From: Actinopolymorpha sp. NPDC004070 | GTDB lineage: Bacteria > Actinomycetota > Actinomycetes > Propionibacteriales > Actinopolymorphaceae | DNA: 64,000 nucleotides | Direction of reading: 5' to 3' | Assembly: GCF_040610475.1 (NCBI RefSeq) | Contig: NZ_JBEXMJ010000008.1 | Coordinates: forward strand, 1-64,000 | Part shown: positions 1-7,815 of the stretch, piece by piece | Layout of the letters: every line of letters begins with the position of its first letter | Numbering within the stretch: the first letter of the stretch is position 1 | Notes under the pieces: generated by a model | The model's database searches: none | What the model was told of the DNA's origin: nothing | Seen by the model: only the letters and a program-made list of their open reading frames with translations | Program-made: the position numbers and the translations under genes

Positions 1-48
1 ATGGTACTGCAGGAGGGATCCTGTGGGAGAGTAGGACGCCGCCGGACA
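1..48 (+). rRNA. rrf: 5S ribosomal RNA, 3' end (partial)
   Basis: The first 48 bases carry the conserved 3' part of actinobacterial 5S rRNA, including the GGGAGAGTAGGACGCCGCCGG block that forms helix and 3' strand. The 5' part lies outside the window, so the rest of an rRNA operon is expected upstream. A strong hairpin follows 11 bases later. Confidence 0.85.
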
Positions 49-58
49 TACATTGGTT

Positions 59-86
59 GAGGGCCACCCCACACGGGGTGGCCCTC
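59..86 (+). terminator. Hairpin terminator after 5S rRNA
   Basis: A perfect 12-bp stem (GAGGGCCACCCC against GGGGTGGCCCTC) closes an ACAC loop. It is followed by a short AT-richer stretch but no true U-tract, as is common in actinobacteria. Its position right after the 5S 3' end makes it the rRNA operon terminator. Confidence 0.85.
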
Positions 87-267
87 AGTCATTTCCGGCA
101 CCAATTCGGCTGCACTGATCGGCAACCCATTTCATAGGGGCCGGAGCGGGAGAGCCGCGGCAGGCCCGCCCAGACCTCTGGCGCCGGCGGCCAGCACCAC
201 ACCGCCGAGAAGCCCGATCGACCCACGCGGCAAGATGGGGACGTAAGCCGTCCCCCTGAGGAGCACG

Positions 268-1932
268 ATGAGCGACAGTTCGAAGCCCGGCCCGGATCGA
301 GACCGCGATCGACGTGACCGCGACCGAGACAAGGGGCGTTCGGCTGAAGGTCGCAACGACCGAGGCAGTGGCCGTGGTGCTGCGTCCGGATCGCGATGGT
401 CTGGGAGCCGCCGGTCAGAGCCGGGGACTCGAGGGTCCGGAAACGGGCGTGAGCGTTCCGGCGGCGACCGGTCCTCCGGCCGCGGACAGCGTGGCAGTAC
501 GGATCGGACCTCGGGCGGACAGGACTCGGGGAGCGGGTTCAGGCCGAGCCGACGGACCGATGATCAGCGCGACAGCGACGCGAGGCGTGGCCGATCGGCC
601 GAGGGGAGTTGGTCCTCGCGGCCCCGACGTGACCGAGAGGGTCCCGGTGGCGACCGCGCTCGTACGGATCGTGCCAGCGGCTCGAGGTCCGGTTCGGATC
701 GCTACGGCGGGGATCAGCGGAGCGGCGGTAGCCGTCCTGGTGCCGATCGAGGCCGCCCCAGCGGCGATCGCGGCGCGCAGGGCGGCGGTAGGCGTTCGGA
801 CTCCTCCAGGCGTGACTCGACGGCGCGTGGGGCAGATCGACCGCGGCGTGACGGAGCTACCGGAGGCTACGAGCGGACCTCGCGCACCGAGCGCCCGGAC
901 CGTGGAAGCCGCCGTTCGGATGCAGCACGAGGCGACAGGTACGACCGAAACGACGACCGCGGGGGGCGAGACCGGCGGTTCGGGGACCGTGACCGGTCCC
1001 GTGGCGGGGCGTCGGACCGTGGGGGGCGTGAGCGCGGGTTCGGGGACCGTGACCGGTCCCGGAGTGACGCGCCGGGCGGACGAGGGCGTTCTCAGCAGGC
1101 GCGCTCTTCCGGATCCACCGGTGACAACCGGTACGAACGGCCCGGACGCTCCGCGGACGCCGGTCGCCGTCGCGACTCGGACCACCCTGTGCGGGACCCG
1201 CGCTCCACTGGTGACGACCGTCGGCGAGGAGGCACCCGCGACCGGAGCCGACCGGTGAACGAGCCTGTCGGCCCGGAGCTACCCGCGGACGTCACCGGGC
1301 TCGAACTGGACCCCGACGTCCGGGCGCAGCTCGGGACCCTCACCAAGGCCACGGCCGACCGGGTTGCCCGCCACCTCGTGATGGCGGGTCAGCTCGTCGA
1401 CGAGGACCCGGAGGCAGCGCTCGACCACGCGCTGGCCGCGCGCAGCGAAGGCTCCCGCCTCGGGATCGTGCGGGAGGCGGTGGGATACACCGCCTACGCG
1501 GCCGGCAAGTACGAGCAGGCGCTGGCGGAGTTTCGCGCCGCCCGCCGGATGACCGGCTCGCCGGAGTACTTCCCCGCGATGGCCGACAGTGAGCGTGGCC
1601 TGGGGCGCCCGGAACGCGCGCTGGATCTCATCGCGACGGTCGACCGTTCGGAACTGGACCCGGTGGCGCGGGTCGAGTTGCTGATCGTCGAGGCCGGCGC
1701 ACGACGTGACCTTGGGCAGCCCGCGGCGGCTCTGGCGCTCCTCGACGTACCCGCTCTGCACGGCCGGGCTTCGGCCACCGCGGTCACCCGCGTTCGGTAC
1801 GCCTACGCCGACACCCTGGAGGAGCTCGGACGGCGTGAGGAGGCTGCTCGCTGGTTCGCGCGTGTCCTCGAGGTGGACGTCGATGCCCAGACCGACGCCG
1901 AGGAGCGGTTGGCCCGGCTCGGCGAGGGGTGA
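268..1932 (+). CDS. Arg/Gly/Ser-rich disordered protein with C-terminal TPR domain
   Basis: A 554-residue protein in two parts. Residues 1 to about 328 are low complexity, dominated by Arg, Gly, Ser and Asp with many RG, RS and DRDR motifs. They include a 20-residue tandem repeat encoded by two 60-bp units at 961-1080. Residues from about 330 on form an ordinary soluble helical TPR-like region with Ala/Leu-rich helix pairs. The ATG at 268 has a GAGGAG ribosome site 5 bases upstream. It sits between the rRNA operon and the tlyA-recN block, where mycobacteria carry a TPR protein (Rv1691), so the C-terminal half is probably that orthologue. The disordered half is the unusual part. RG-rich tails bind RNA in other proteins; an RNA or ribosome-related role here is inference. 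Confidence 0.8.
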   Translation: MSDSSKPGPDRDRDRRDRDRDKGRSAEGRNDRGSGRGAASGSRWSGSRRSEPGTRGSGNGRERSGGDRSSGRGQRGSTDRTSGGQDSGSGFRPSRRTDDQRDSDARRGRSAEGSWSSRPRRDREGPGGDRARTDRASGSRSGSDRYGGDQRSGGSRPGADRGRPSGDRGAQGGGRRSDSSRRDSTARGADRPRRDGATGGYERTSRTERPDRGSRRSDAARGDRYDRNDDRGGRDRRFGDRDRSRGGASDRGGRERGFGDRDRSRSDAPGGRGRSQQARSSGSTGDNRYERPGRSADAGRRRDSDHPVRDPRSTGDDRRRGGTRDRSRPVNEPVGPELPADVTGLELDPDVRAQLGTLTKATADRVARHLVMAGQLVDEDPEAALDHALAARSEGSRLGIVREAVGYTAYAAGKYEQALAEFRAARRMTGSPEYFPAMADSERGLGRPERALDLIATVDRSELDPVARVELLIVEAGARRDLGQPAAALALLDVPALHGRASATAVTRVRYAYADTLEELGRREEAARWFARVLEVDVDAQTDAEERLARLGEG

Positions 1933-2109
1933 GAGCGACGGCTCGGGAAGGCTGACCGAACGTTCTACCGGTGCCTGTTGTCCACAGCTGCCTGATCGGC
2001 GACCTTGTACACAGGCCGGTGGATCTCACCTGGTCGCTGGTGCCGGAACGGAGAAGATTGGGGCTGCCAACCCGCGACGACGGACCTTCCAGAGAGGGAG
2101 GCAGCCCCG

Positions 2110-2505
2110 ATGACAGACTCCGACGCACAGAAGCCGCCGGCGCCATGTCCCCCTCACCGAAACGAAGTGACGCTGGTCGGCCGTGTGTCGGCGCCGGCGT
2201 CGCGGCGCGAGCTGCCCAGTGGCTCGGCCGTCGTGAGCGTCCGTCTGGTGGTGCAGCGAGACCCAAAGACCCTGCCGCCACGCTCGGCCGTCGTGGACAC
2301 CATCGAATGCGCCTCCTGGTCTACCGAGTGCCACGCGGAGATGGAGCGGTGGGGTTCGGGCGACATCGTGGAGGTGGTGGGCGCGCTGCGACGCCGGTTC
2401 CGGCGAGCTGAGTCCGGGCCGATCAGCCGATACGAGGTGGAGGCGACCGCCGTGCGCCTGCTCGTCGACAAGGAGACGGTCAGTGCTGGTCGAACATCCG
2501 CATGA
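2110..2505 (+). CDS. Single-stranded DNA-binding (OB-fold) protein, short
   Basis: A 131-residue protein with the SSB OB-fold pattern: NEVTLVGRVSAPASRRELPSG near residue 18, a central strand pair, and IECASWSTECHAEM, where replicative SSBs have an aromatic-containing strand. It has no acidic DDDIPF-type C-terminal tip, so it is a paralogous SSB-like protein rather than the main replication SSB. The ATG at 2110 is preceded by a good GGGAGG site, and the upstream in-frame region lacks one. Its 3' end overlaps the convergent DUF1015 gene by 26 bases. Confidence 0.8.
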   Translation: MTDSDAQKPPAPCPPHRNEVTLVGRVSAPASRRELPSGSAVVSVRLVVQRDPKTLPPRSAVVDTIECASWSTECHAEMERWGSGDIVEVVGALRRRFRRAESGPISRYEVEATAVRLLVDKETVSAGRTSA

Positions 2506-3919
2506 CGAATCCGGTGCGCGGCTTCGGCCCGAAGGACGTCGACTTGCGGGGCATCCGGCCACCTTCCCGGGCGACCGCCTGCACGTTGGCCACGTCGACC
2601 GGGTTCAGCAGCACGGCGACGCCCTTGCCGTGCCGGGCGTGCTCGACGGCGGCGCGCTTACTGTGCGCGTAGCCGATGTGTTCCTCGGCGAGCCCGAGGA
2701 TCTGCCCGAACAACCGTTCGTGCAGCACCTCCGTGTCCAGGCGGATCCGGCCGGAGGCGGTCTCGACGGGGACACTCAGCAGTTCCCATCGGAGCCCGTC
2801 GGTCACGACGAACGCGTTCCGTCGGCCGCGAGCAGCCGCGAGCGCGTCATGTGCCCGGTCAGCGTCGTCGAAGGACTCGACAGTGAAGTCGGCGCTCGCA
2901 CGGGTCAGCAGCTCCGACAGCGTGATCCCCGCAATCGTCCTGTGAATCGCCGTGAGCCGCAGCGGGTGAGCGCGCTGGTCGACGAGCAGCGCGAGTCCGC
3001 TGTCCCACGGGCCCGGACCGGCGCCCGTGGCCCGGATCCGGTGCTGGAGCTTCAGATAGGTCGCGTACCGGTGGTGACCGTCGGCGATCAGGGCCTGGCG
3101 CGGAGCCAGGTCGGCCGCGATGGTGCTCAGAGCGTCCGCGTCGGTGATCCGCCACAGCAGATGATCGACTCCGTCCGCGGTGCGCGCAGACACCAGCGGC
3201 TCGCCTCGGACCGTCGCCTCCACCAGATCGCTCGCCGGCCCGCCGCCGTCGTACACCAGCAGGATCGGTTCCAGGTTGGCCTCACACGCGCTCATCAGGG
3301 CCAGCCGGTCGGCCACCGGACCGGGCATCACGTCCTCGTGCGGAAGAATCACCCGTTCCTCGGGCTCTCGCAGTGCCACGGCGCCGAACATCCCCCGCAG
3401 AACGAACGGCTGACCACCGCGCTCCTCGGGTTCGGGAACCCGTTGCTCGTAGACGTACAACGCTGCCTCGGTGTCGGCCCGCAGGATTCCCTCGGCTCGC
3501 CATCGGTTGAGCAGGCGGGCGGCTCGCCGGTAGTGGTCCGTCTCCGACGGGAGCGGCGGACCCGCCTCGCGATCGCCGGCAGTCCAGCCCGCTTCGCCGG
3601 GTTCACCTCGGTCGCCGGTCCCGGGCGCTTCGTCCCTTCCGGTGGACTGGTCGCTTTCGAAGCCGACTGCCCGCTCGTCGGAGGTCCAGTCGGCCGGACC
3701 CGCGGGCCGGGGGAGCACGACCCGGACGATGTTGTGCGGTTCCTCCGCCGTGAGGGCGGCCACGCTGCCAGGATCGAGGACGTCGTACGGCGGCGAGGTC
3801 ACAGCGGCCAGATCGCTGACCCGTTCGGGGTCGTAGCGGACGCCCGGAAAGGGCGACAGCACCAGCGGCCGGGCGCCGCCGGGGTCGGGAGTCGCGGATC
3901 GGTCGGTCACGGGGGGCAT
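2480..3919 (-). CDS. DUF1015 family protein
   Basis: A 479-residue protein of the DUF1015 family. It has the conserved early SPPYDVL motif, the ADGHHRYAT motif in the middle, and the basic ending PRKSTSFGPKPRTG. The family is widespread and often described as a putative kinase or phosphatase, but its reaction is not established. An inserted low-complexity segment of about 40 Asp/Glu/Gly-rich residues lies after residue 80, before the ETDHYRRA segment. The start is the ATG at 3919; the open frame continues upstream without family similarity. It faces away from the TPR-HAD-tlyA operon, sharing about 135 bp of upstream region, and overlaps the SSB gene tail to tail. Confidence 0.8.
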   Translation of the reverse strand: MPPVTDRSATPDPGGARPLVLSPFPGVRYDPERVSDLAAVTSPPYDVLDPGSVAALTAEEPHNIVRVVLPRPAGPADWTSDERAVGFESDQSTGRDEAPGTGDRGEPGEAGWTAGDREAGPPLPSETDHYRRAARLLNRWRAEGILRADTEAALYVYEQRVPEPEERGGQPFVLRGMFGAVALREPEERVILPHEDVMPGPVADRLALMSACEANLEPILLVYDGGGPASDLVEATVRGEPLVSARTADGVDHLLWRITDADALSTIAADLAPRQALIADGHHRYATYLKLQHRIRATGAGPGPWDSGLALLVDQRAHPLRLTAIHRTIAGITLSELLTRASADFTVESFDDADRAHDALAAARGRRNAFVVTDGLRWELLSVPVETASGRIRLDTEVLHERLFGQILGLAEEHIGYAHSKRAAVEHARHGKGVAVLLNPVDVANVQAVAREGGRMPRKSTSFGPKPRTGFVMRMFDQH

Positions 3920-4054
3920 CGTAGGTGTCCACCCCGTCCGGGCGAGGTGTCTGGGGCATCCTCGGGCAGGTGTCCGTGCGAAACCGAGGTCGGCACACTG
4001 GGTGGAATAGCCCTGCCCAACCTCCGGTTGAGGGCGCCGAGGAGGGAGGACACC

Positions 4055-4468
4055 ATGATCAACGACGAAACGAGTGTCGGCACGCCCGGCGGTGACGTCT
4101 ACGACTGGTACCGCAGGGGTCTCGCCCTGCTCGAAGGCGGCAACTCCGCCGCCGCGGCGCAGCTGCTCGAGCGCGCCCGGGAGGCCGAGCCCGGTTCGAA
4201 GTCGATCCGGGAGGCACTCGCACGGGCGTTCTTCAACAGCCGGCACTATGCGGACTCCGCCGAGGCGTTCGAGGGGCTTGTGGACGATAATCCGTCCGAC
4301 GATTACGCCCATTTCGGTCTCGGTCTGGCTCTGAGCCGACTGGGCCGCCACGACGCGGCTGCGCCCCACCTCGCGATGGCGGCGGCGATGCGTCCCACTG
4401 TCGGCCACTACAACAACGCACTTCGGCAGGTCAGGGCGACCCTCAGGGCCCGGGAGGACATGAAGTGA
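4055..4468 (+). CDS. Small TPR-repeat protein
   Basis: A 137-residue soluble protein of three TPR units (WYRRGLALLEGGNSAAAAQLLERA, then EALARAFFNSRHYADSAEA and HFGLGLALSRLGRHDAAAPHLAMA written in order along the chain). The ATG at 4055 follows a strong GGAGGGAGGA site. The stop overlaps the GTG start of the HAD gene (GTGA), so the two are translationally coupled. Small TPR proteins in this position are conserved in actinobacteria; no enzymatic motif is seen, and a scaffold role is inference. Confidence 0.85.
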   Translation: MINDETSVGTPGGDVYDWYRRGLALLEGGNSAAAAQLLERAREAEPGSKSIREALARAFFNSRHYADSAEAFEGLVDDNPSDDYAHFGLGLALSRLGRHDAAAPHLAMAAAMRPTVGHYNNALRQVRATLRAREDMK

Positions 4469-5556
4469 CCGACGAGACCGCGACCGAGCACGACGCGGCG
4501 TGCGAGCCGTTGTCCGAGGCCGACCGGCCCCTGGTCGAGCAGTACGACACCGGACTTTTCGACCTCGACGGCGTGGTCTACGTGGGTGCGGACGCCGTCC
4601 CCCGGGCCCCTGAGGATCTGGAGCGGGCCCGGGCGGCGGCCATGCGGGTCGCGTTCGTGACCAACAACGCGTCCCGCACTCCCGACGCGGTGGTCGAGCA
4701 CCTTCGCAAGGTCGGGGTGCGTGCGGAGGTCAGCGACGTGGTGACCTCGGCACAGGCCGCCGCGCGACTGGTCGCCGAGCGCGTTCCCGAGGGATCGCGG
4801 GTGCTGGTGGTGGGTGGCGAGGGCCTGCTGGTCGCTGTCAGGGAGCGTGGGCTGGTCCCGGTGCAGACAGCCGCGGAGGATCCGGCCGCGGTCGTGCAGG
4901 GGTTTCACCCGGAGGTCGGCTGGCGGCAGCTCGCCGAGGGCACCTACGCGGTGCGGCGAGACGTCCCGTGGATCGCGTCCAACGTGGACCGAACCCTGCC
5001 GACGGACGGAGGGCTGGCGCCGGGGAACGGCACCCTCGTCGAGGTGATCCGGATGGCGACCGGCCGGACACCGGTGATCGCGGGGAAGCCGGCGCCCCCG
5101 CTGTTCCACGAGACGGTCGAACGCGTAGGCGCCGAACGCCCACTGGTGATCGGAGACCGGCTGGACACCGACATCGAGGGGGCGAACGCCTCCGGTATGC
5201 CGAGCATGCTCGTGCTCACCGGTGTGACGAAGCTCGGCGACCTTCTGACCGCTCCGGAAAACCAGCGCCCGACCTATCTCGCCCGGGATCTGGCCGGGCT
5301 CTTCGCTCCGCATCCGGCTCCCCGGCTCGGTGACGGCACTGCCACCTGCGGGGAGTGGACCGCCGTGCTCGAACGCCAGGAGACCGGCACCGACGACCGG
5401 CAGCAGCAGTTCATGGCCAGGCTGTCAGGGAGCGGGGATCCGCTGGACGGTGCTCGCGCGTTGCTCGCCGCTGTGTGGTCTGCACCCGAATCCGCCCGGG
5501 TCGACGCGTCGGAGGCCCTCGCACTGCTGCGGGGCCAGGACGCGGCGATGGGTTAG
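4465..5556 (+). CDS. HAD-superfamily hydrolase, NagD/class IIA type
   Basis: A 363-residue protein with the HAD nucleophile motif DLDGVVYVG near residue 33, the threonine-like motif VTNNAS, and the late IGDRLDTDIEGAN acidic motif. The cap lies between motifs II and III, the class IIA (NagD-like) arrangement seen in phosphatases of sugar phosphates, nucleotides or pyridoxal phosphate. The C-terminal 80 residues form an extra helical extension. The GTG start overlaps the preceding stop. This corresponds by position to the phosphatase upstream of tlyA in mycobacteria; the substrate cannot be read from sequence. Confidence 0.88.
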   Translation: MTDETATEHDAACEPLSEADRPLVEQYDTGLFDLDGVVYVGADAVPRAPEDLERARAAAMRVAFVTNNASRTPDAVVEHLRKVGVRAEVSDVVTSAQAAARLVAERVPEGSRVLVVGGEGLLVAVRERGLVPVQTAAEDPAAVVQGFHPEVGWRQLAEGTYAVRRDVPWIASNVDRTLPTDGGLAPGNGTLVEVIRMATGRTPVIAGKPAPPLFHETVERVGAERPLVIGDRLDTDIEGANASGMPSMLVLTGVTKLGDLLTAPENQRPTYLARDLAGLFAPHPAPRLGDGTATCGEWTAVLERQETGTDDRQQQFMARLSGSGDPLDGARALLAAVWSAPESARVDASEALALLRGQDAAMG

Positions 5557-5684
5557 TGTCAAGTGACGGGCCAGATGTGGTCGGCGGCCGGCTCGCCGAC
5601 CACCACGTACGCAGCGAGCGGAGCGGCTCGTCCACACGGCCGGTGGCGCGGTGGGGAAGCTCAGACCAAGGAGACGTGGGCACT

Positions 5685-5924
5685 GTGGAAGACGACACTG
5701 CGGTGGAGGACACCACCGTCCAGACGGTGGCCACAGAGAAGCACACGCCCGACTACGACCCGACCGGTCGACCCGACGTGGACGCCGTTCTCGACCGGCT
5801 CGACGAGCTCACCGGTCTGGCACCGAGTGACCACATCGACATCTACGAAGACGCCCACCGTCGCCTGCACGAGACCCTGCTGGCAGCCGGCGAGGACCAT
5901 GGGGACCACGCTGGACGGCCGTGA
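5685..5924 (+). CDS. Small conserved hypothetical protein upstream of tlyA
   Basis: A 79-residue acidic protein. Its conserved C-terminal half (VDAVLDRLDELTG...IDIYEDAHRRLHETL) matches the small protein commonly found between the HAD phosphatase and tlyA in actinobacteria. The GTG at 5685 lies 11 bases after an AAGGAGA site; a second GTG at 5676 is too close to it. The 3' end overlaps the start of tlyA by 26 bases. Function unknown. Confidence 0.75.
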   Translation: MEDDTAVEDTTVQTVATEKHTPDYDPTGRPDVDAVLDRLDELTGLAPSDHIDIYEDAHRRLHETLLAAGEDHGDHAGRP

Positions 5925-6759
5925 CCAGGGCTCGCCTGGCGCCCCGGGCCATCGCGCACGTCTCGACGCCGAACTCGTCCGACGAGGACTGGCCAGGTCT
6001 CGCGAGCATGCGGTGGACCTCATCACGGCGGGACACGTCCGCGTCGACGGCCGACCGGTCGGCAAACCGGCCCGCCGCGTCGCCGCCGAGGAGGTGTGCG
6101 AGGTGGACTCGCCGGGCCCGGATTTCGTCTCCCGGGGCGGCCACAAACTGGCTGGTGCCCTGGCGGCTTTCGGGCCGGTGGGGCTGGTGGTCCACGGGCG
6201 GCGTTGTCTGGACGCAGGTGCGTCCACCGGCGGCTTCACCGACGTGCTCCTGCGCGCGGGGGCTCGTCAGGTGGTCGCGGTCGACGTCGGTCACGACCAG
6301 CTCGTGGCGGAGCTTCGTGACCACCCGGCCGTGGACGTTCACGAACGCACCCATGTGCGCGACCTGCAACCCGCCCAGGTGGGCGGCGCGGTGGATCTCC
6401 TCGTCGCCGACCTGTCCTTCATCTCCCTCACGGCCGTCCTGCCCACGCTGTCCGATCTGGTCTGTCCCGGCGGAGATCTCGTCCTGTTGGTCAAACCGCA
6501 GTTCGAGGTGGGCCGTTCCAGGCTGGGCAAGGGAGGCGTGGTCCGCGAACGCGCGCTGCGCCACGACGCGGTGCGCACGGTCGCCATGGCCGCGGCCGAG
6601 GCGGGTCTGGGGGTGGCGGGCGCTACGGTGAGCCCACTTCCCGGACCGGCCGGCAACACCGAGTACTTCCTTTGGCTCCGTGCCGACGCACCACCCTGGG
6701 ACGACGCCACGCTTGCCGCCTTGGATCCACCTGGCTCGCCGAAGGAGACCCCGCTGTGA
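5899..6759 (+). CDS. tlyA: 16S/23S rRNA (cytidine-2'-O)-methyltransferase TlyA
   Basis: A 286-residue protein with an N-terminal S4 RNA-binding domain (RLDAELVRRGLARSREHA, about residues 19-80). An FtsJ-type Rossmann methyltransferase follows, with the SAM loop LDAGASTGGFTDVLL and the catalytic-site strand ending in VKPQFEVGR. TlyA 2'-O-methylates 16S C1409 and 23S C1920, and its loss gives capreomycin/viomycin resistance in mycobacteria. The ATG at 5899 gives about 15 residues ahead of the S4 domain and overlaps the preceding ORF. The stop overlaps the nadK GTG by 4 bases. Confidence 0.92.
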   Translation: MGTTLDGRDQGSPGAPGHRARLDAELVRRGLARSREHAVDLITAGHVRVDGRPVGKPARRVAAEEVCEVDSPGPDFVSRGGHKLAGALAAFGPVGLVVHGRRCLDAGASTGGFTDVLLRAGARQVVAVDVGHDQLVAELRDHPAVDVHERTHVRDLQPAQVGGAVDLLVADLSFISLTAVLPTLSDLVCPGGDLVLLVKPQFEVGRSRLGKGGVVRERALRHDAVRTVAMAAAEAGLGVAGATVSPLPGPAGNTEYFLWLRADAPPWDDATLAALDPPGSPKETPL

Positions 6760-7805
6760 CCGACGACCGCACGGTGCTGCTCGTGGTTCACACCGGCCGA
6801 GCCGAGGCGACCCAGTTGGCGAGGGAGGCGGCCGCCCGCCTTGCCGACGCCGGCGTCGGCGTGCGCCTGCTCGCCCCCGATGCCGACGACATCGGCCTGG
6901 ACAAAGCGGAGGTGGTCGAGGTCTCACCTGCCGCCGCGGAAGGCTGCGAGATCGTCATGGTGCTGGGTGGCGACGGCACGATCCTGCGGGGCGCCGAGGT
7001 GGCACACGCCTCGGGCACTCCCGTTCTCGGCGTCAACCTCGGCCACATCGGCTTCCTGGCGGAGTCCGAGCGCGACGACCTGGACGTCACCATCGACCAC
7101 CTGGTCCACCGCAAGTACGCCGTCGAGGAACGCATGACCCTCGATGTGACAGTCCTGGTCGACGGCGCGGTCGCCGCGACCCAGTGGGCGCTCAACGAGG
7201 CGAGTGTGGAGAAGTCCGCCCGCGAGCGGATGCTCGAGGTCGTCGTGGAGGTGGACGGGCGGCCACTGTCGCGCTGGGGCGGTGACGGCGTCGTCGCCGC
7301 CACGCCCACCGGGTCCACCGCCTACGCGTTCTCCGCCGGCGGACCAGTGGTGTGGCCGGAGCTGGAGGCGATGCTGGTGGTGCCGCTGAGCGCACACGCG
7401 TTGTTTTCCAGGCCGCTGGTCGTGTCACCTCGCTCGGTGGTGGCCGTCGAGCTGATGCAACGAAATCCGGGTCCGGGCGTCTTGTGGTGCGACGGGCGAC
7501 GCACCGAGGAACTCCCACCGGGTGCCCGGGTGGAGGTACGCCACGGTGCACGGCCGGTGCGGCTCGCCCGGTTGCACCAGGGCCCGTTCACGGACCGCCT
7601 GGTGGCGAAGTTCGACCTGCCGGTGCACGGATGGCGCGGGCGGCGGGAGGACCGTGCTCGCCGGGCCGCGGCCCGAACGACCAACACAGGCCCGCAGACG
7701 CCTCGTGGACCCGACCCCGCAGCGGTCGACTCCGCCGGCCTCTCCTCCGACCATCACGAGCGTGCCGCGGGCGAACGGCACGGCGGCGTCGGCGAGACCC
7801 CGTAG
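6756..7805 (+). CDS. nadK: NAD kinase
   Basis: A 349-residue cytosolic enzyme that phosphorylates NAD to NADP. It has the GGDGTILRGA motif (near residue 72), the NLGHIGFLAE segment, the NEASVEK substrate motif and the TPTGSTAYAFSAGGP block. The start is the GTG at 6756, with AAGGAG 9 bases upstream, overlapping the tlyA stop. The family core ends near VAKFDLPVHGW; about 60 additional Arg/Ala/Thr-rich residues follow as a disordered tail. recN follows after 10 bases. Confidence 0.93.
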   Translation: MTDDRTVLLVVHTGRAEATQLAREAAARLADAGVGVRLLAPDADDIGLDKAEVVEVSPAAAEGCEIVMVLGGDGTILRGAEVAHASGTPVLGVNLGHIGFLAESERDDLDVTIDHLVHRKYAVEERMTLDVTVLVDGAVAATQWALNEASVEKSARERMLEVVVEVDGRPLSRWGGDGVVAATPTGSTAYAFSAGGPVVWPELEAMLVVPLSAHALFSRPLVVSPRSVVAVELMQRNPGPGVLWCDGRRTEELPPGARVEVRHGARPVRLARLHQGPFTDRLVAKFDLPVHGWRGRREDRARRAAARTTNTGPQTPRGPDPAAVDSAGLSSDHHERAAGERHGGVGETP

Positions 7806-7808
7806 AGT
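7803..7808 (+). promoter_or_regulatory. Possible -10 element giving leaderless recN
   Basis: TAGAGT, a TANNNT-type actinobacterial -10 hexamer, ends 7 bases before the recN ATG, and no Shine-Dalgarno sequence lies between. If used, transcription would begin at or next to the start codon. No convincing -35 and no LexA box were seen. Confidence 0.35.
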
Positions 7809-7815
7809 TCCGGCG

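Noticed and set aside
955..1080. CRISPR-like or mobile repeat
   Set aside because: The two 60-bp units lie inside a coding frame and keep it; they are an internal protein repeat.
2483..4054. Plus-strand frame joined upstream of the small TPR protein
   Set aside because: It is the antisense of the DUF1015 gene; only the part from ATG 4055 has TPR features and a ribosome site.
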